Notes under the pieces: model-generated | The model's database searches: none | What the model was told of the DNA's origin: nothing | Seen by the model: only the letters and a program-made list of their open reading frames with translations | In this document: positions 51,920 to 61,070 of the stretch, in pieces | How the letters are laid out: each line of letters starts with the position of its first letter | Position numbering within the stretch: position 1 is the first letter of the stretch | Origin: CAKZNE01 sp963976435 | GTDB taxonomy: Bacteria > Bacteroidota > Bacteroidia > Flavobacteriales > Schleiferiaceae | Assembly: GCA_963976435.1 (NCBI GenBank) | Contig: CAXBKQ010000014.1 | Span: 1 to 64,000 of the forward strand | Reading direction: 5' to 3' | DNA: 64,000 nucleotides | Position numbers and translations under genes: made by a program

Positions 51920-52500
51920 GAGCTGTTTTTATCCTCTTTATCACATGTGTCCTAAATAAAATTTATTGATAAAAAAAATAATTTAATTATGTTCATTTTT
52001 GGCTTATTCGCTGTCGCTCATGAGCTCCTAAGGTCGGTTGACCCAAAAACGAACCAACCGAACGGAGTGAGTTCATGAACACCCCTAAAATAATATCAGG
52101 TGAATAAAAAGGTCAAGGCTCACAATAAAATGGCAATCTGCTTTTCATAGAACCTAAGTTCGGTTGGGTGATCTCTTCATCCTTCAGAGCTACCCAATCT
52201 CTCTAAGGCTCCATTTCAATCAAATCACCATTTTCTTGAAGGCCAAAATAAGCTACAAACAAAATTCCCTTATTTATTATGACCACAAAAACTTGAACAA
52301 CCTTTCTGAAATTTATATACTAAAGATTATCTCGATTACCATGGCTTAATTTTGTTAAACGCAAATTTATTTGGTTAAAAAACTGAATATCAAATTTAAA
52401 GTTCTTTAACTAAAATTATTTAGGACGGATCTACCTCTTTATCTAAAACTATTCAGGAATTCAATTAAAAGTTTTCCTAAATTAGAGCCAGCAATTTCTA
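51920..52500. other. Gene-free stretch of 581 bases before cheR
   Basis: It contains a possible MITE-like unit (51943-52433) with inverted ends, an internal block of palindromes and inverted repeats (51991-52080), and a TAnnTTTG match (TAATTTTG, 52347-52354) that could be a promoter for the CheR gene. No protein-coding frame above 61 codons is credible. Confidence 0.65.
51943..52433. mobile_element. MITE-like unit with inverted ends and flanking direct repeat
   Basis: CCTCTTTATC is present at 51933-51942 and 52434-52443, and inside these are GTCCTAAATAA (51949-51959) and its inverse TTATTTAGGAC (52416-52426). The arrangement of direct repeat plus inverted end is what an insertion of a non-coding element with a 10-bp target duplication would leave. 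The inverted ends are only about 11 bp with offset, so this is a hypothesis. Confidence 0.3.
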
Positions 52501-53349
52501 ATGGCCTTAAATACCAACTCTAATTCAGAAAAGCTCTACATCAGCATAGAGCAAAAAGAATATCTTCTAGACTTTCTTTTAAACCAATATCAATTGGACT
52601 TAAATGAATATTCTGAAGCTTCGGTTCGCAGAAGAATTACGAAGATGATGAATGATTTAAATTTAAAATCCACGGAACAGCTTGCCAACTATCTTCAAAA
52701 TCGTCCTAATGGGAAAAATGAATTCCTTCAAAAATTTACGGTAAATGTTACTGAAATGTTTAGGGATCCAAGTTTTTTTGAATTTTTAAAGTCAGATATT
52801 TTTCCCAAACTCAATAAATTAGAAATTATAAATATTTGGTCTGCCGGATGTAGTAGTGGTGAGGAAACTATTTCTCTGGCTATTTTTTTACATGAAGCTG
52901 AATTGCTTCACAAGTGCAATATTATAGGTAGTGATATAAGCCGGTCAATTTTAAAAAAGGCCAAAGCTAATGTTTATCCAGGCCGAAATGTACAAGGCTA
53001 TTCCAAAGCCTATGAACAGGCAAATGGTCTTTCTAAACTCGATGATTACTTTGTAAGTTCAGGTGATAATATTTCATTTGAACCCTTTTTATTAGAAAAA
53101 ATAAACTATCAACCTATTAACCTAATGAACGGTATATTCTACCGTCATTTTGATTTAATTTTATGTAGAAATGTCTTAATTTATTTTCAGGCTAGTCTAC
53201 AAAATAAAGTTTTAGATAATTTTTATCGTGCCTTAAAACCTGAGGGTTATTTAGGCCTTGGATCTAAAGAATCCATTTTATTTTACCAAAAAAGAGAGAA
53301 TTTTCAGGAAATAAATGGCGAGCACAAGGTCTACAGAAAATTTAAATAA
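52501..53349 (+). CDS. cheR: CheR-type protein-glutamate methyltransferase
   Basis: A 282-aa SAM-dependent methyltransferase of the CheR family. An N-terminal helical domain (LLNQYQLDLNEYSEASVRRRITKMM) is followed by the SAM-binding core IINIWSAGCSSGEETISLAIFL, GSDISRSILKKAKANVY and FDLILCRNVLIYFQ. CheR methylates glutamates of chemoreceptors. No chemoreceptor, CheA or CheW is in the window, and the partner CheB lacks a receiver domain, so another target is possible. It overlaps the CheB gene by 35 bases. Confidence 0.93.
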   Translation: MALNTNSNSEKLYISIEQKEYLLDFLLNQYQLDLNEYSEASVRRRITKMMNDLNLKSTEQLANYLQNRPNGKNEFLQKFTVNVTEMFRDPSFFEFLKSDIFPKLNKLEIINIWSAGCSSGEETISLAIFLHEAELLHKCNIIGSDISRSILKKAKANVYPGRNVQGYSKAYEQANGLSKLDDYFVSSGDNISFEPFLLEKINYQPINLMNGIFYRHFDLILCRNVLIYFQASLQNKVLDNFYRALKPEGYLGLGSKESILFYQKRENFQEINGEHKVYRKFK

Positions 53350-53902
53350 AATTATTATCATTGGAACCAGTGCCGGAGGAATTCATACTCTTAAAGCTCT
53401 ATTCCAAGGATTAAAGAAAAAGTTTCCTTGCCCTATAGTTATTGTTATCCATCGACTAAAAAATGTGAAAAGCCATTTGGTGGATGTATTACAAAACTTC
53501 ACAAAATTAAAGGTTAAAGAAGCTGAGGAAAAGGAATCTTTAAAATCTGGACATGTTTATGTAGCACCAGCAAATTACCATCTATTACTAGAAGAGGATT
53601 TTAGTTTTTCCCTTTGTGTGGATGATGTTATCAATTTTAGTAGACCTTCTATTGATGTGAGCTTTGCTAGTTTTGCACAGGTTGTTCAGAATAACCTATT
53701 AGCCATAATTCTAACCGGAGCAAATGCCGATGGCTCCCAAGGATTAAATATGGTTTGTGATTTTGACGGGGAGGCTTGGGTTCAAGACCCAGAAGAGGCC
53801 TATGTGGCGGCCATGCCTAGAGAAGCTTTAAAGTTAGTACCACAAGCAACAATAATGACTATTCCCGAGATGTCTGCCAAACTTCGGGAATTCTATGTCT
53901 AA
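53315..53902 (+). CDS. cheB: CheB-type methylesterase, no receiver domain
   Basis: A 195-aa stand-alone methylesterase domain. The catalytic residues are Ser in IIIGTSAGGIHTLKAL, His in IVIVIHRLKN and Asp in LTGANADGSQGL. Two further conserved loops are HVYVAPANYHLLL and ARPSIDVSF-like. CheB usually carries an N-terminal response-regulator receiver; here it is absent, so activity is probably not controlled by phosphorylation. The ATG at 53315 is the only Met before the catalytic domain, which makes the unusual 35-base overlap with cheR real. Confidence 0.92.
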   Translation: MASTRSTENLNKIIIIGTSAGGIHTLKALFQGLKKKFPCPIVIVIHRLKNVKSHLVDVLQNFTKLKVKEAEEKESLKSGHVYVAPANYHLLLEEDFSFSLCVDDVINFSRPSIDVSFASFAQVVQNNLLAIILTGANADGSQGLNMVCDFDGEAWVQDPEEAYVAAMPREALKLVPQATIMTIPEMSAKLREFYV

Positions 53903-54917
53903 AATTTTTATCCTTTATTTCATTTTTGTTCAATCGATTGTATTATGTGCTCAATCGCCAGAAAGCCTTCGTTTTGCATTTTATAATGTTGAAAATCTAT
54001 TTGATACCATCGATGATGTACGAATATCTGACGAAGAATTCCTGCCTAATGGTAGTAGGTTTTGGAATAGTAGAAAGTATCAATCAAAATTATCGGCTAT
54101 TTCTAAAACTATTGTAGGAATCCAAGGTTGGCAAAATTTAGGAATGATAGCCTTAGCGGAAATCGAAAACCAAAGGGTGCTCGAAGATTTAGTTTCCAGA
54201 CCTGAACTTAAAAAGCAAAAATTAAAAATCATTCACAAAGATTCTCCAGATAGAAGAGGCATTGACATTGGAATAATCTACAATCCACAATTCATTGAAA
54301 TTAAAAAGATTGATTTTATTCCTTTAAAGGACAGCCTTTTTCCAAAACTAAAAAGCAGGGATATGGTTTATGTGAAGGTGAAGATATTTGAAGATTATGA
54401 ACTTCACTTTTTTGCATGTCATTGGCCCAGCAGGTATGGTGGCCAGGTAAAATCTGAACCCAAGCGAATTTTAGCTGCCAAAATATTAAGGGCCTATGTT
54501 GATTCTATTCAAGAAATAGATTCACTAGCTAATATTCTGATCATGGGGGACTTTAATGATGAATGGACCAATAAAAGTTTGAGACAATATCTAAGAGCTC
54601 AAAAGCCATCAGAAGCTACTAATGGCTCTAATCTACTTAATTTAATGAGCAGTTTACCATTGGAATTTGGCAGCCATAAATACCAAGGGGAATGGGCATA
54701 TTTGGATCAGATTATTGTCAACCATTCCTTGATGAATCTAAATTCCCAGGGGCTTAAGATTGAAAATTTTGAAGTTCTTGAACTCCCTTTTCTATTGGAG
54801 GAGGATTTAAAATATTTGGGATTAAAACCCAATAGAACCTATAATGGCTTTAAATACAATGGTGGATTTAGCGACCATTTGGCCATTTTTGCAGATCTAA
54901 CTTTAATAAAACTGTGA
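53895..54917 (+). CDS. Exported endonuclease/exonuclease/phosphatase family protein
   Basis: A 340-aa protein with a signal peptide (FVQSIVLCAQ). The EEP fold motifs are FAFYNVENLFDT (Asn metal site), IALAEIEN (Glu), FACHWPSRYGG (His), NILIMGDFNDEW (Asp and Asn) and FSDHLAIFADL (final His). Members cleave phosphodiester or phosphate ester bonds in DNA, lipids or nucleotides. Export and solitary position suggest nutrient nucleotide or DNA breakdown in the periplasm, but this is inference. Its start overlaps the CheB stop by eight bases. Confidence 0.87.
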   Translation: MSKIFILYFIFVQSIVLCAQSPESLRFAFYNVENLFDTIDDVRISDEEFLPNGSRFWNSRKYQSKLSAISKTIVGIQGWQNLGMIALAEIENQRVLEDLVSRPELKKQKLKIIHKDSPDRRGIDIGIIYNPQFIEIKKIDFIPLKDSLFPKLKSRDMVYVKVKIFEDYELHFFACHWPSRYGGQVKSEPKRILAAKILRAYVDSIQEIDSLANILIMGDFNDEWTNKSLRQYLRAQKPSEATNGSNLLNLMSSLPLEFGSHKYQGEWAYLDQIIVNHSLMNLNSQGLKIENFEVLELPFLLEEDLKYLGLKPNRTYNGFKYNGGFSDHLAIFADLTLIKL

Positions 54918-55115
54918 ATTAAATTAGCTCAAACCCAACCTTTTGGACCTCTAATACGATTATTCTTGTAGTATTGAATATGGAAGATCAATAGGTAGAA
55001 CAATTAATAGAATAATGAAGGGCTTCCCATACTAATTAGCTCTGGATTTAAAATACAAGTTCTACTAGCAACGTTGATTTTTGAGTATTTTAGCAAACTG
55101 AATAAAAAACAATCA

Positions 55116-56048
55116 ATGAGACACATTTTTTCACTTCTGGCAATTGCCTTAATATTTTCTTCTTGTGAGGATGATGAACCTGTAGTAAGCAACAATTATC
55201 CAACAGAAAATATTAGCCTCACTGCAGAAACAAATTCTCTAGTAATATTGGAATATAGTAGTACTAGCTCCACCTCTGCCAATTCTGAATTAATTCGTGG
55301 AGACTTGGCAGATATGTTCTCCTCCAATGTTGTTCACTTATCTCTTGCCAGCAATGTTGCTGATCCCATGTATGTGGCTAATGGAGATAGTATTAGTGAT
55401 CATTTTGGTGGTAAGCCTGCCGGAACCTTCCTTTTAAATGGTTCTGCTAAAACTGCTCCAGAAATATTAAGCTCTATTGATGAGATTAATGACAATAAAT
55501 ACACAAAACCTATTTTATCGGTTGGTCATGTAATGACCACAAACGATACGGCATGGATTGCGGATATTTTGGTAGAGTTTTTTAAAGATACTCTAACCCC
55601 TTTCCTGTATATTGAATCCTACCTAGTGGCAGATGTTGAAGCCATAAATTACAATGGTACTAATCCGGTAGACCTAAGATTAAAGCCAGACTCTCCCCTT
55701 GTTACCAACCAAGGAGAAACAACAAAATGGGCTAAAGATTTTTATAATTCCGATACTACCAAATTACTATACCCCATTAATAGCACCTATATGCATAAAG
55801 GGGTTTTCCTAGGGAATTTTAATAGTGAGAATTCATTTGGAACTCAATTGGCTAGCTACACAAAATTTGGTGGTGAATATTTCAAAGGTGATAATATTGG
55901 CCTAAAGCAAAATCCTATTCAACATTATTTTTTAAAGTCTGATTATGACCATTTAGATTTTAGCTTCCAAGCTAGAATTGTAACTGTGGTTTGGGCTTAC
56001 GATTTTATTGACCTGGATTATAAATATGTAAATAGTTATTCCAACTAA
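55116..56048 (+). CDS. Lipoprotein of unknown function
   Basis: A 310-aa lipoprotein when begun at ATG 55116, giving the signal MRHIFSLLAIALIFSSC (Cys 17). An upstream Met at 55074 would put 14 residues ahead of the signal. The body is rich in Asn/Thr/Asp with no motif I know; DLADMFSSNVVHLSLAS and WIADILVEFFKDTLTPFLYIESYLV look like alternating helix and strand. The phrase SVGHVMTTNDT resembles no catalytic site. It ends just before a strong terminator. Confidence 0.72.
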   Translation: MRHIFSLLAIALIFSSCEDDEPVVSNNYPTENISLTAETNSLVILEYSSTSSTSANSELIRGDLADMFSSNVVHLSLASNVADPMYVANGDSISDHFGGKPAGTFLLNGSAKTAPEILSSIDEINDNKYTKPILSVGHVMTTNDTAWIADILVEFFKDTLTPFLYIESYLVADVEAINYNGTNPVDLRLKPDSPLVTNQGETTKWAKDFYNSDTTKLLYPINSTYMHKGVFLGNFNSENSFGTQLASYTKFGGEYFKGDNIGLKQNPIQHYFLKSDYDHLDFSFQARIVTVVWAYDFIDLDYKYVNSYSN

Positions 56049-56066
56049 AATCCCAATATAAAGCAT

Positions 56067-56106
56067 AAAAAAATCCCTGAATCAAATGATTCAGGGATTT
56101 TTTTTT
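56067..56106. terminator. Bidirectional intrinsic terminator
   Basis: A 13-bp perfect stem, AAATCCCTGAATC (56071-56083) with GATTCAGGGATTT (56088-56100), a four-base loop AAAT, an A-run before and a T-run after. It lies between two convergent genes (stop at 56048 and stop at 56123) and serves both. Confidence 0.92.
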
Positions 56107-56122
56107 ATTCCTTAAAGAAGGG

Positions 56123-56581
56123 CTATTGCAGCTCTTCAAAAGTTCTAAGCCTCATCCTGTCAATATAGTTGATGATTTTGATCAGGTTTTGAGGGATATT
56201 ATCCCTAGCATAAATTTTTTTCATCTTATCCTTCTCAGAATATTCAATCGAAACGCTTGGCAAATCGCTGAGCAAGGGATTATCGTAACTGGAGTCTAAT
56301 TCCCAAACATTATTCTGATTAAAAACTAAGTATATACTGTCTAGTTCAAATTGGGGAAGAACTACCTCAAGGCTATCTTTTGTTTTGGGATGCTTTATAC
56401 CATAGTATTTAGCTACACCATTCTCGATAGTTAAATCATAAACCGCACATGTACCATAACAAGGGCTGGTTTTAATATGAAGTTTAAGATCTGCGTGATG
56501 ATCTAGGCTTTTCTGAAACAATGAGCAAGAGGCAGCAAATAAGGCTAAACTTGAAATGCCATATATTTTCAATTTTCTCAT
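56123..56581 (-). CDS. DUF6438-type lipoprotein
   Basis: A 152-aa protein with a lipobox-like start (ISSLALFAASC, Cys 19). The DUF6438 core reads LKLHIKTSPCYGTCAVYDLTIENG, with CYGTC as the family mark, followed by beta strands. The function is unknown. It is one base after the yidC stop, last in the housekeeping operon and just before the terminator at 56067-56106. Confidence 0.8.
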   Translation of the reverse strand: MRKLKIYGISSLALFAASCSLFQKSLDHHADLKLHIKTSPCYGTCAVYDLTIENGVAKYYGIKHPKTKDSLEVVLPQFELDSIYLVFNQNNVWELDSSYDNPLLSDLPSVSIEYSEKDKMKKIYARDNIPQNLIKIINYIDRMRLRTFEELQ

Positions 56582-56582
56582 G

Positions 56583-58421
56583 CTACTTTTTTCTTCTATC
56601 CCCGCGGCTTTGTTTTTGTTCTTCCTGCTGTTCTTGAATCTCTTTCATCCTTCTCATAAACCTATTTTCTTTTTTAGGTTTTTCCTTTTTCTCTTTTATT
56701 TTTTGAAGTATTTTATCTTCATTCAACCATCTTCTTATGGCAAACTGTTGACCAAAGGTGATCATATTCGCTAAAAAGTAATAGTAGCTCAAACCAGCCG
56801 CATAGTTATTAAAGACACCTAAGAAAACTATAGGCATTAAATAGACCATATACTTTAACTGTGGGAATTGCTGATTTTGTCCTGTTAACTGTTGATTCAT
56901 ATAAGTATAAATCAAAGTAGAAACCGTCATCAGCAGGGTAAACAAACTAATATGATCGCCATAGAATGGGATATTAAATCCAAAATCGTAAATGGAATCA
57001 TAGGTAGATAAATCCGTTGCCCAAAGGAAGTCTTGCTGTCTTAATTCAATAGAAGCTGGGAAAAATCTAAAGAGCGCAATAAGAATTGGAAACTGAAGCA
57101 CCATTGGAATACAACCACCAAGAGGATTTACCCCCGCCTTTTGGTACAATTGCATGGTAGCTTGCTGTTTTTTCATAGCATCCTTACCCTTGAATTTCTC
57201 ATTCAGCTCATCTATCTCAGGTTTTAAAACCCGCATCTTAGCCATAGACTTATAGGAGCTAAAGGTTAGAGGGAAAAGAATTAGTTTAATTAGCAAGGCG
57301 ATAATTAGAATTATCATTCCATAGCCAAACCCTTTACTTTCTAAGAAGTTAAAGACATTAATAATCAAGCCTCTATTAATCCATCCTAAAATTCCCCATC
57401 CTAAGGGAATTAATTTTTCAAAACCCTGTCCATGTTCCTGTAAGCGTTCATATTTATTTGGTCCCAGATAAAGTCCAAGTTTAAGGCTTAGCTCTCCACC
57501 CGTTTTATCCAAAGCCATTTTAGAGGCAAAAACCTTAGTGAATTCTTCATTTTCTTCTGGAACTACTTTGGAGATCATTCCCACTTTTTCAAAGCTTCCG
57601 CTTTTATTCCAAAGTATTGAGGAGAAAAACTGTTGTTTATAAGCCAACCATTTAATATCCATTTCCTCAGCTTCATCATCGCTACCGGCGGATAAATAAT
57701 CCATATCATCATCTTTTGCAAAACGATAATTTAATTCTGAAACTAAAGCTTCTGCCTTTTTATTCTTTTCATGCCTTAGGGTTTTCATCTCCCATGTTAA
57801 AGCCAAATCGGAGGGTAAATACTCTTCAAAATCACGAGAAATCATATCCACCTCAATCAAGTATTCTTCTGAATTGATATGATATCTATAGCTTAGCTCG
57901 CCACCATTTTCGGAGTTTAAGGTCATTATTACATCACCATTAGACTTGCTACCCACAAAATTTAAATTGCTGGTACTATAGCTTTTCCCATCGGCATTAA
58001 GCTTAATATCCAGTGCGGAGTTTTGCCTAATTAGGTATAAATCCAGGCTATCCCAGGTTTTATAATTTTTAAGTCTTGCCGAAACAATTTGCCCACCTTT
58101 ACTGGAAATCTTCAATTCTAAAAGATCATTTTCGAGGCTAAAAATTTCCTCTTTAGCCTGAGGATTATTTGCCATTCCAAAACTTCCAAACGCCAGAGTT
58201 TGGCTAGAATCTGCAAGCTTATTAGAAAATGTATCCTGGACTATTGTGCTGCTTGGGCTGCTACTATTTGAAATTTTCTCGGTAGTAGAATCAAGCTGTT
58301 CGGTGTTTGGACTTGTTGGCTTCGGTTCTGGGCTTTTTCTAAAAAAGGAAAATCCCAGAAGAATTGCTCCTATTAATAATAAACCAACAAGGGTATTAAT
58401 ATCTAATTTTCCGTCTTTCAT
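56583..58421 (-). CDS. yidC: Membrane protein insertase YidC
   Basis: A 612-aa YidC/Oxa1 protein. It has the Gram-negative layout: an N-terminal anchor (LVGLLLIGAILLGFSFF, about residues 10-26), a periplasmic beta domain up to about residue 350, and five C-terminal helices holding GYGMIILIIALLIKLILFPLTF, KAGVNPLGGCIPMVLQFPILIALFRFFP and YYFLANMITFGQQF. The C terminus is very basic (EKKEKPKKENRFMRRM, QSRGDRRKK), as in ribosome-binding tails. It lies eight bases after pyrG. Confidence 0.97.
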   Translation of the reverse strand: MKDGKLDINTLVGLLLIGAILLGFSFFRKSPEPKPTSPNTEQLDSTTEKISNSSSPSSTIVQDTFSNKLADSSQTLAFGSFGMANNPQAKEEIFSLENDLLELKISSKGGQIVSARLKNYKTWDSLDLYLIRQNSALDIKLNADGKSYSTSNLNFVGSKSNGDVIMTLNSENGGELSYRYHINSEEYLIEVDMISRDFEEYLPSDLALTWEMKTLRHEKNKKAEALVSELNYRFAKDDDMDYLSAGSDDEAEEMDIKWLAYKQQFFSSILWNKSGSFEKVGMISKVVPEENEEFTKVFASKMALDKTGGELSLKLGLYLGPNKYERLQEHGQGFEKLIPLGWGILGWINRGLIINVFNFLESKGFGYGMIILIIALLIKLILFPLTFSSYKSMAKMRVLKPEIDELNEKFKGKDAMKKQQATMQLYQKAGVNPLGGCIPMVLQFPILIALFRFFPASIELRQQDFLWATDLSTYDSIYDFGFNIPFYGDHISLFTLLMTVSTLIYTYMNQQLTGQNQQFPQLKYMVYLMPIVFLGVFNNYAAGLSYYYFLANMITFGQQFAIRRWLNEDKILQKIKEKKEKPKKENRFMRRMKEIQEQQEEQKQSRGDRRKK

Positions 58422-58429
58422 TATTTTTA

Positions 58430-60040
58430 TTAAGATTGAGAGTAGCGAATCGCTGCTTCAATAAATTTAACAAATAGTGGGTGTGGATTAGCTACTGTAC
58501 TTTTATATTCAGGGTGAAACTGTACTCCAACAAACCAAGGATGACCTTTTAACTCTACGATTTCTACCAAATCCAAATCTGGATTTATTCCTGTAGCGAT
58601 CAATCCTGCTTCTTTAAAATTTTCTAAATATTCGTTGTTGAATTCAAAGCGATGACGATGCCTTTCACTAATCGTTTTTCTTTTATAAACAGAGTGTATT
58701 AAACTTCCGTCTTGTAGTTCGCAATCGCATGCACCTAATCTCATGGTGCCACCCATTTCCTCTACATTCTTTTGTTCGGCCATTAGGCTAATTACTGGGT
58801 GTGAAGTTTCGCTATCCATCTCAGTGGAATTCGCATTTTCCCAAGCTAAAACGTTTCTTGCAAATTCAATTACGGCAGCTTGCATCCCCAAACATATGCC
58901 CAAAAAAGGAATATTGTTTTCTCTGGCATAACGTATGGTTTCCAGTTTTCCATCAAAACCACGTTCACCAAAACCTGGTGCTACTAAAACACCATCCAAA
59001 TCCTTTAAGGTTTTGGCGGCAGATTCTTCCGTTAAATTTTCGGAATGTATCCATTTAATATTCACCTTACATTCATTGGAAGCTCCGGCATGGATAAAGG
59101 ACTCCACTATGGATTTATAGGAATCGTGTAATTCAACATATTTACCTATTAATCCAATATTTACAGAAGTTTTAGGATATTTTAATTTATACAGGAAATC
59201 CCTCCAATTCACTAAATCGAGATTATCCTCAATGGGTAATCCCAATCTTTTTAGTACAACTTCATCCAGCTTTTGATTTCTCATCAAAATGGGAACTGCA
59301 TAAATAGTATCTGCATCTAGGGATTCAATAACTGCTTCCTTTTTTACATTGCAAAAGAGAGCTAGTTTTCTTTTTAAATCCTCACCTATGCTATGCTCGG
59401 ATCTACATACCAATAAATCTGGCTGAATACCTGATTCTTGCAAAGCCTTTACGGAATGCTGTGTGGGTTTGGTTTTTAACTCGCCGGTAGCGGCTAAAAA
59501 AGGGATAAGCGTAAGGTGAATAACGAGACAATCTTCTCCTAGCTCCCATTTTAATTGACGAACAGTTTCAATATATGGCAATGCTTCAATATCACCCACG
59601 GTACCGCCAATTTCTGTTATTACAATTTCAAATTCTCCAGTGTTTCCCAGAATTTGAATTCTATTTTTAATTTCATCCGTAATATGAGGAATTACCTGAA
59701 CGGTTTTACCCAAAAAATCACCTCTTCTCTCTTTGTCTATTACGGATTGGTAAATCCTTCCGGTTGTAACATTATTCGCTTGTGAGGTAGGTCTATTTAA
59801 AAAACGTTCATAATGACCGAGATCTAAATCAGTTTCTGCACCATCGTCGGTTACAAAACATTCACCATGCTCATAGGGATTTAAGGTTCCTGGATCGATG
59901 TTTATATAAGGATCCAGCTTTTGAATGGTAACACTATAACCTCTTGACTGCAAAAGAGTTGCAAGTGAAGCTGATACAATCCCCTTTCCTAAAGAAGAAG
60001 TAACTCCACCGGTTACAAAAATATATTTGGTTGAAGACAT
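58430..60040 (-). CDS. pyrG: CTP synthase
   Basis: A 536-aa CTP synthase. The synthase part starts with KYIFVTGGVTSSLGKGIVSASLATLL (P-loop-like) and has QKLDPYINIDPGTLNPYEHG and GGTVGDIEALPYIE. The C-terminal class I glutamine amidotransferase holds the nucleophile Cys in FLGICLGMQ, and His/Glu in VQFHPEYKS. It converts UTP to CTP with glutamine and ATP in the cytosol. Length and motifs are as usual. It follows moxR by 75 bases and precedes yidC. Confidence 0.98.
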   Translation of the reverse strand: MSSTKYIFVTGGVTSSLGKGIVSASLATLLQSRGYSVTIQKLDPYINIDPGTLNPYEHGECFVTDDGAETDLDLGHYERFLNRPTSQANNVTTGRIYQSVIDKERRGDFLGKTVQVIPHITDEIKNRIQILGNTGEFEIVITEIGGTVGDIEALPYIETVRQLKWELGEDCLVIHLTLIPFLAATGELKTKPTQHSVKALQESGIQPDLLVCRSEHSIGEDLKRKLALFCNVKKEAVIESLDADTIYAVPILMRNQKLDEVVLKRLGLPIEDNLDLVNWRDFLYKLKYPKTSVNIGLIGKYVELHDSYKSIVESFIHAGASNECKVNIKWIHSENLTEESAAKTLKDLDGVLVAPGFGERGFDGKLETIRYARENNIPFLGICLGMQAAVIEFARNVLAWENANSTEMDSETSHPVISLMAEQKNVEEMGGTMRLGACDCELQDGSLIHSVYKRKTISERHRHRFEFNNEYLENFKEAGLIATGINPDLDLVEIVELKGHPWFVGVQFHPEYKSTVANPHPLFVKFIEAAIRYSQS

Positions 60041-60115
60041 AATGATTTTTCCCTATCGAATAAAACGCGGCAAAGCTAAGAATAATTGAGCGTATAGCCT
60101 TGTTATAAATCGGAA

Positions 60116-61069
60116 TTAAACCAAGTCTTTTATGATATCCTTAATTTGGATTCCCTCAGCTTCTGCCTTGTAATTTTTTACTATTCTATGTCTTAAAATA
60201 GGTTCAGCCACCGCTAAAACATCTTCATTATCTGGAGAGAATTTTCCATTTAGGGCAGCATGAGCTTTCGCTCCAAGGATAAGGTATTGTGAAGCTCTTG
60301 GTCCGGCACCCCAGGCTATATACTCCTTAGTAATATTTTTAGCTCTATCGCTACCAGGTCTTGTTGCGCTAGCCAAAGAAACGGCAAAAGAATAGACGCT
60401 ATCTGGAACTGGGATTTTGCGAATTAAATCTTGGAATTGAAGAATTTCCTGGATACTTAAAACCTCATTGATACTTGCAGAAATACCGCTGGTGGTATTC
60501 TTTACAATAGATAATTCTTCTTCGAAAGTTGGATAACCTACCTCAATATTAAACATAAACCTATCTAACTGTGCTTCAGGCAAAGGATAGGTTCCCTCCT
60601 GCTCTATGGGGTTTTGTGTGGCTAATACAAAAAATGGATCTCCCATTTTATAGCTTACACCACCGGCAGTAACAGATTTTTCCTGCATGGCTTCCAATAA
60701 GGCAGATTGAGTTTTTGGAGGTGTTCTGTTTATTTCATCCGCCAAAATAATATTGGCAAATAAAGGGCCTTTAATAAATTTAAAATTTCGGTTTTCATCT
60801 AAAATTTCGGAGCCTACAATATCAGAAGGCATAAGGTCTGGAGTAAACTGAATTCTATTAAAGCTTAAACCCAAAGCTTGTGCAGTAGTATTCACCAATA
60901 AGGTTTTTGCCAATCCAGGTACACCAACTAAAAGTGAGTGTCCTTTACAAAGTATAGATAGCAAAAGGAGGTTTACAACTTCATCCTGGCCAACAACTAC
61001 TTTCGAAATTTCTTTTTTTAATTCCTGAATTTTATTCCCCAGAAGTTTAACCGTATTTACATCATCCAT
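60116..61069 (-). CDS. MoxR-family AAA+ ATPase
   Basis: A 317-aa MoxR ATPase: Walker A LVGVPGLAKTLLVNT, Walker B NIILADEINRTPPKTQSALLEAMQE, sensor region VLATQNPIEQEGTYPLPEAQLDRFMF, and a C-terminal lid with GAGPRASQYLILGAKAHAAL. MoxR proteins act as chaperones often paired with VWA proteins. No VWA or DUF58 gene is in the window; instead it follows the SurA-like gene by one base, as in many Flavobacteria. Confidence 0.93.
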   Translation of the reverse strand: MDDVNTVKLLGNKIQELKKEISKVVVGQDEVVNLLLLSILCKGHSLLVGVPGLAKTLLVNTTAQALGLSFNRIQFTPDLMPSDIVGSEILDENRNFKFIKGPLFANIILADEINRTPPKTQSALLEAMQEKSVTAGGVSYKMGDPFFVLATQNPIEQEGTYPLPEAQLDRFMFNIEVGYPTFEEELSIVKNTTSGISASINEVLSIQEILQFQDLIRKIPVPDSVYSFAVSLASATRPGSDRAKNITKEYIAWGAGPRASQYLILGAKAHAALNGKFSPDNEDVLAVAEPILRHRIVKNYKAEAEGIQIKDIIKDLV

Positions 61070-61070
61070 A

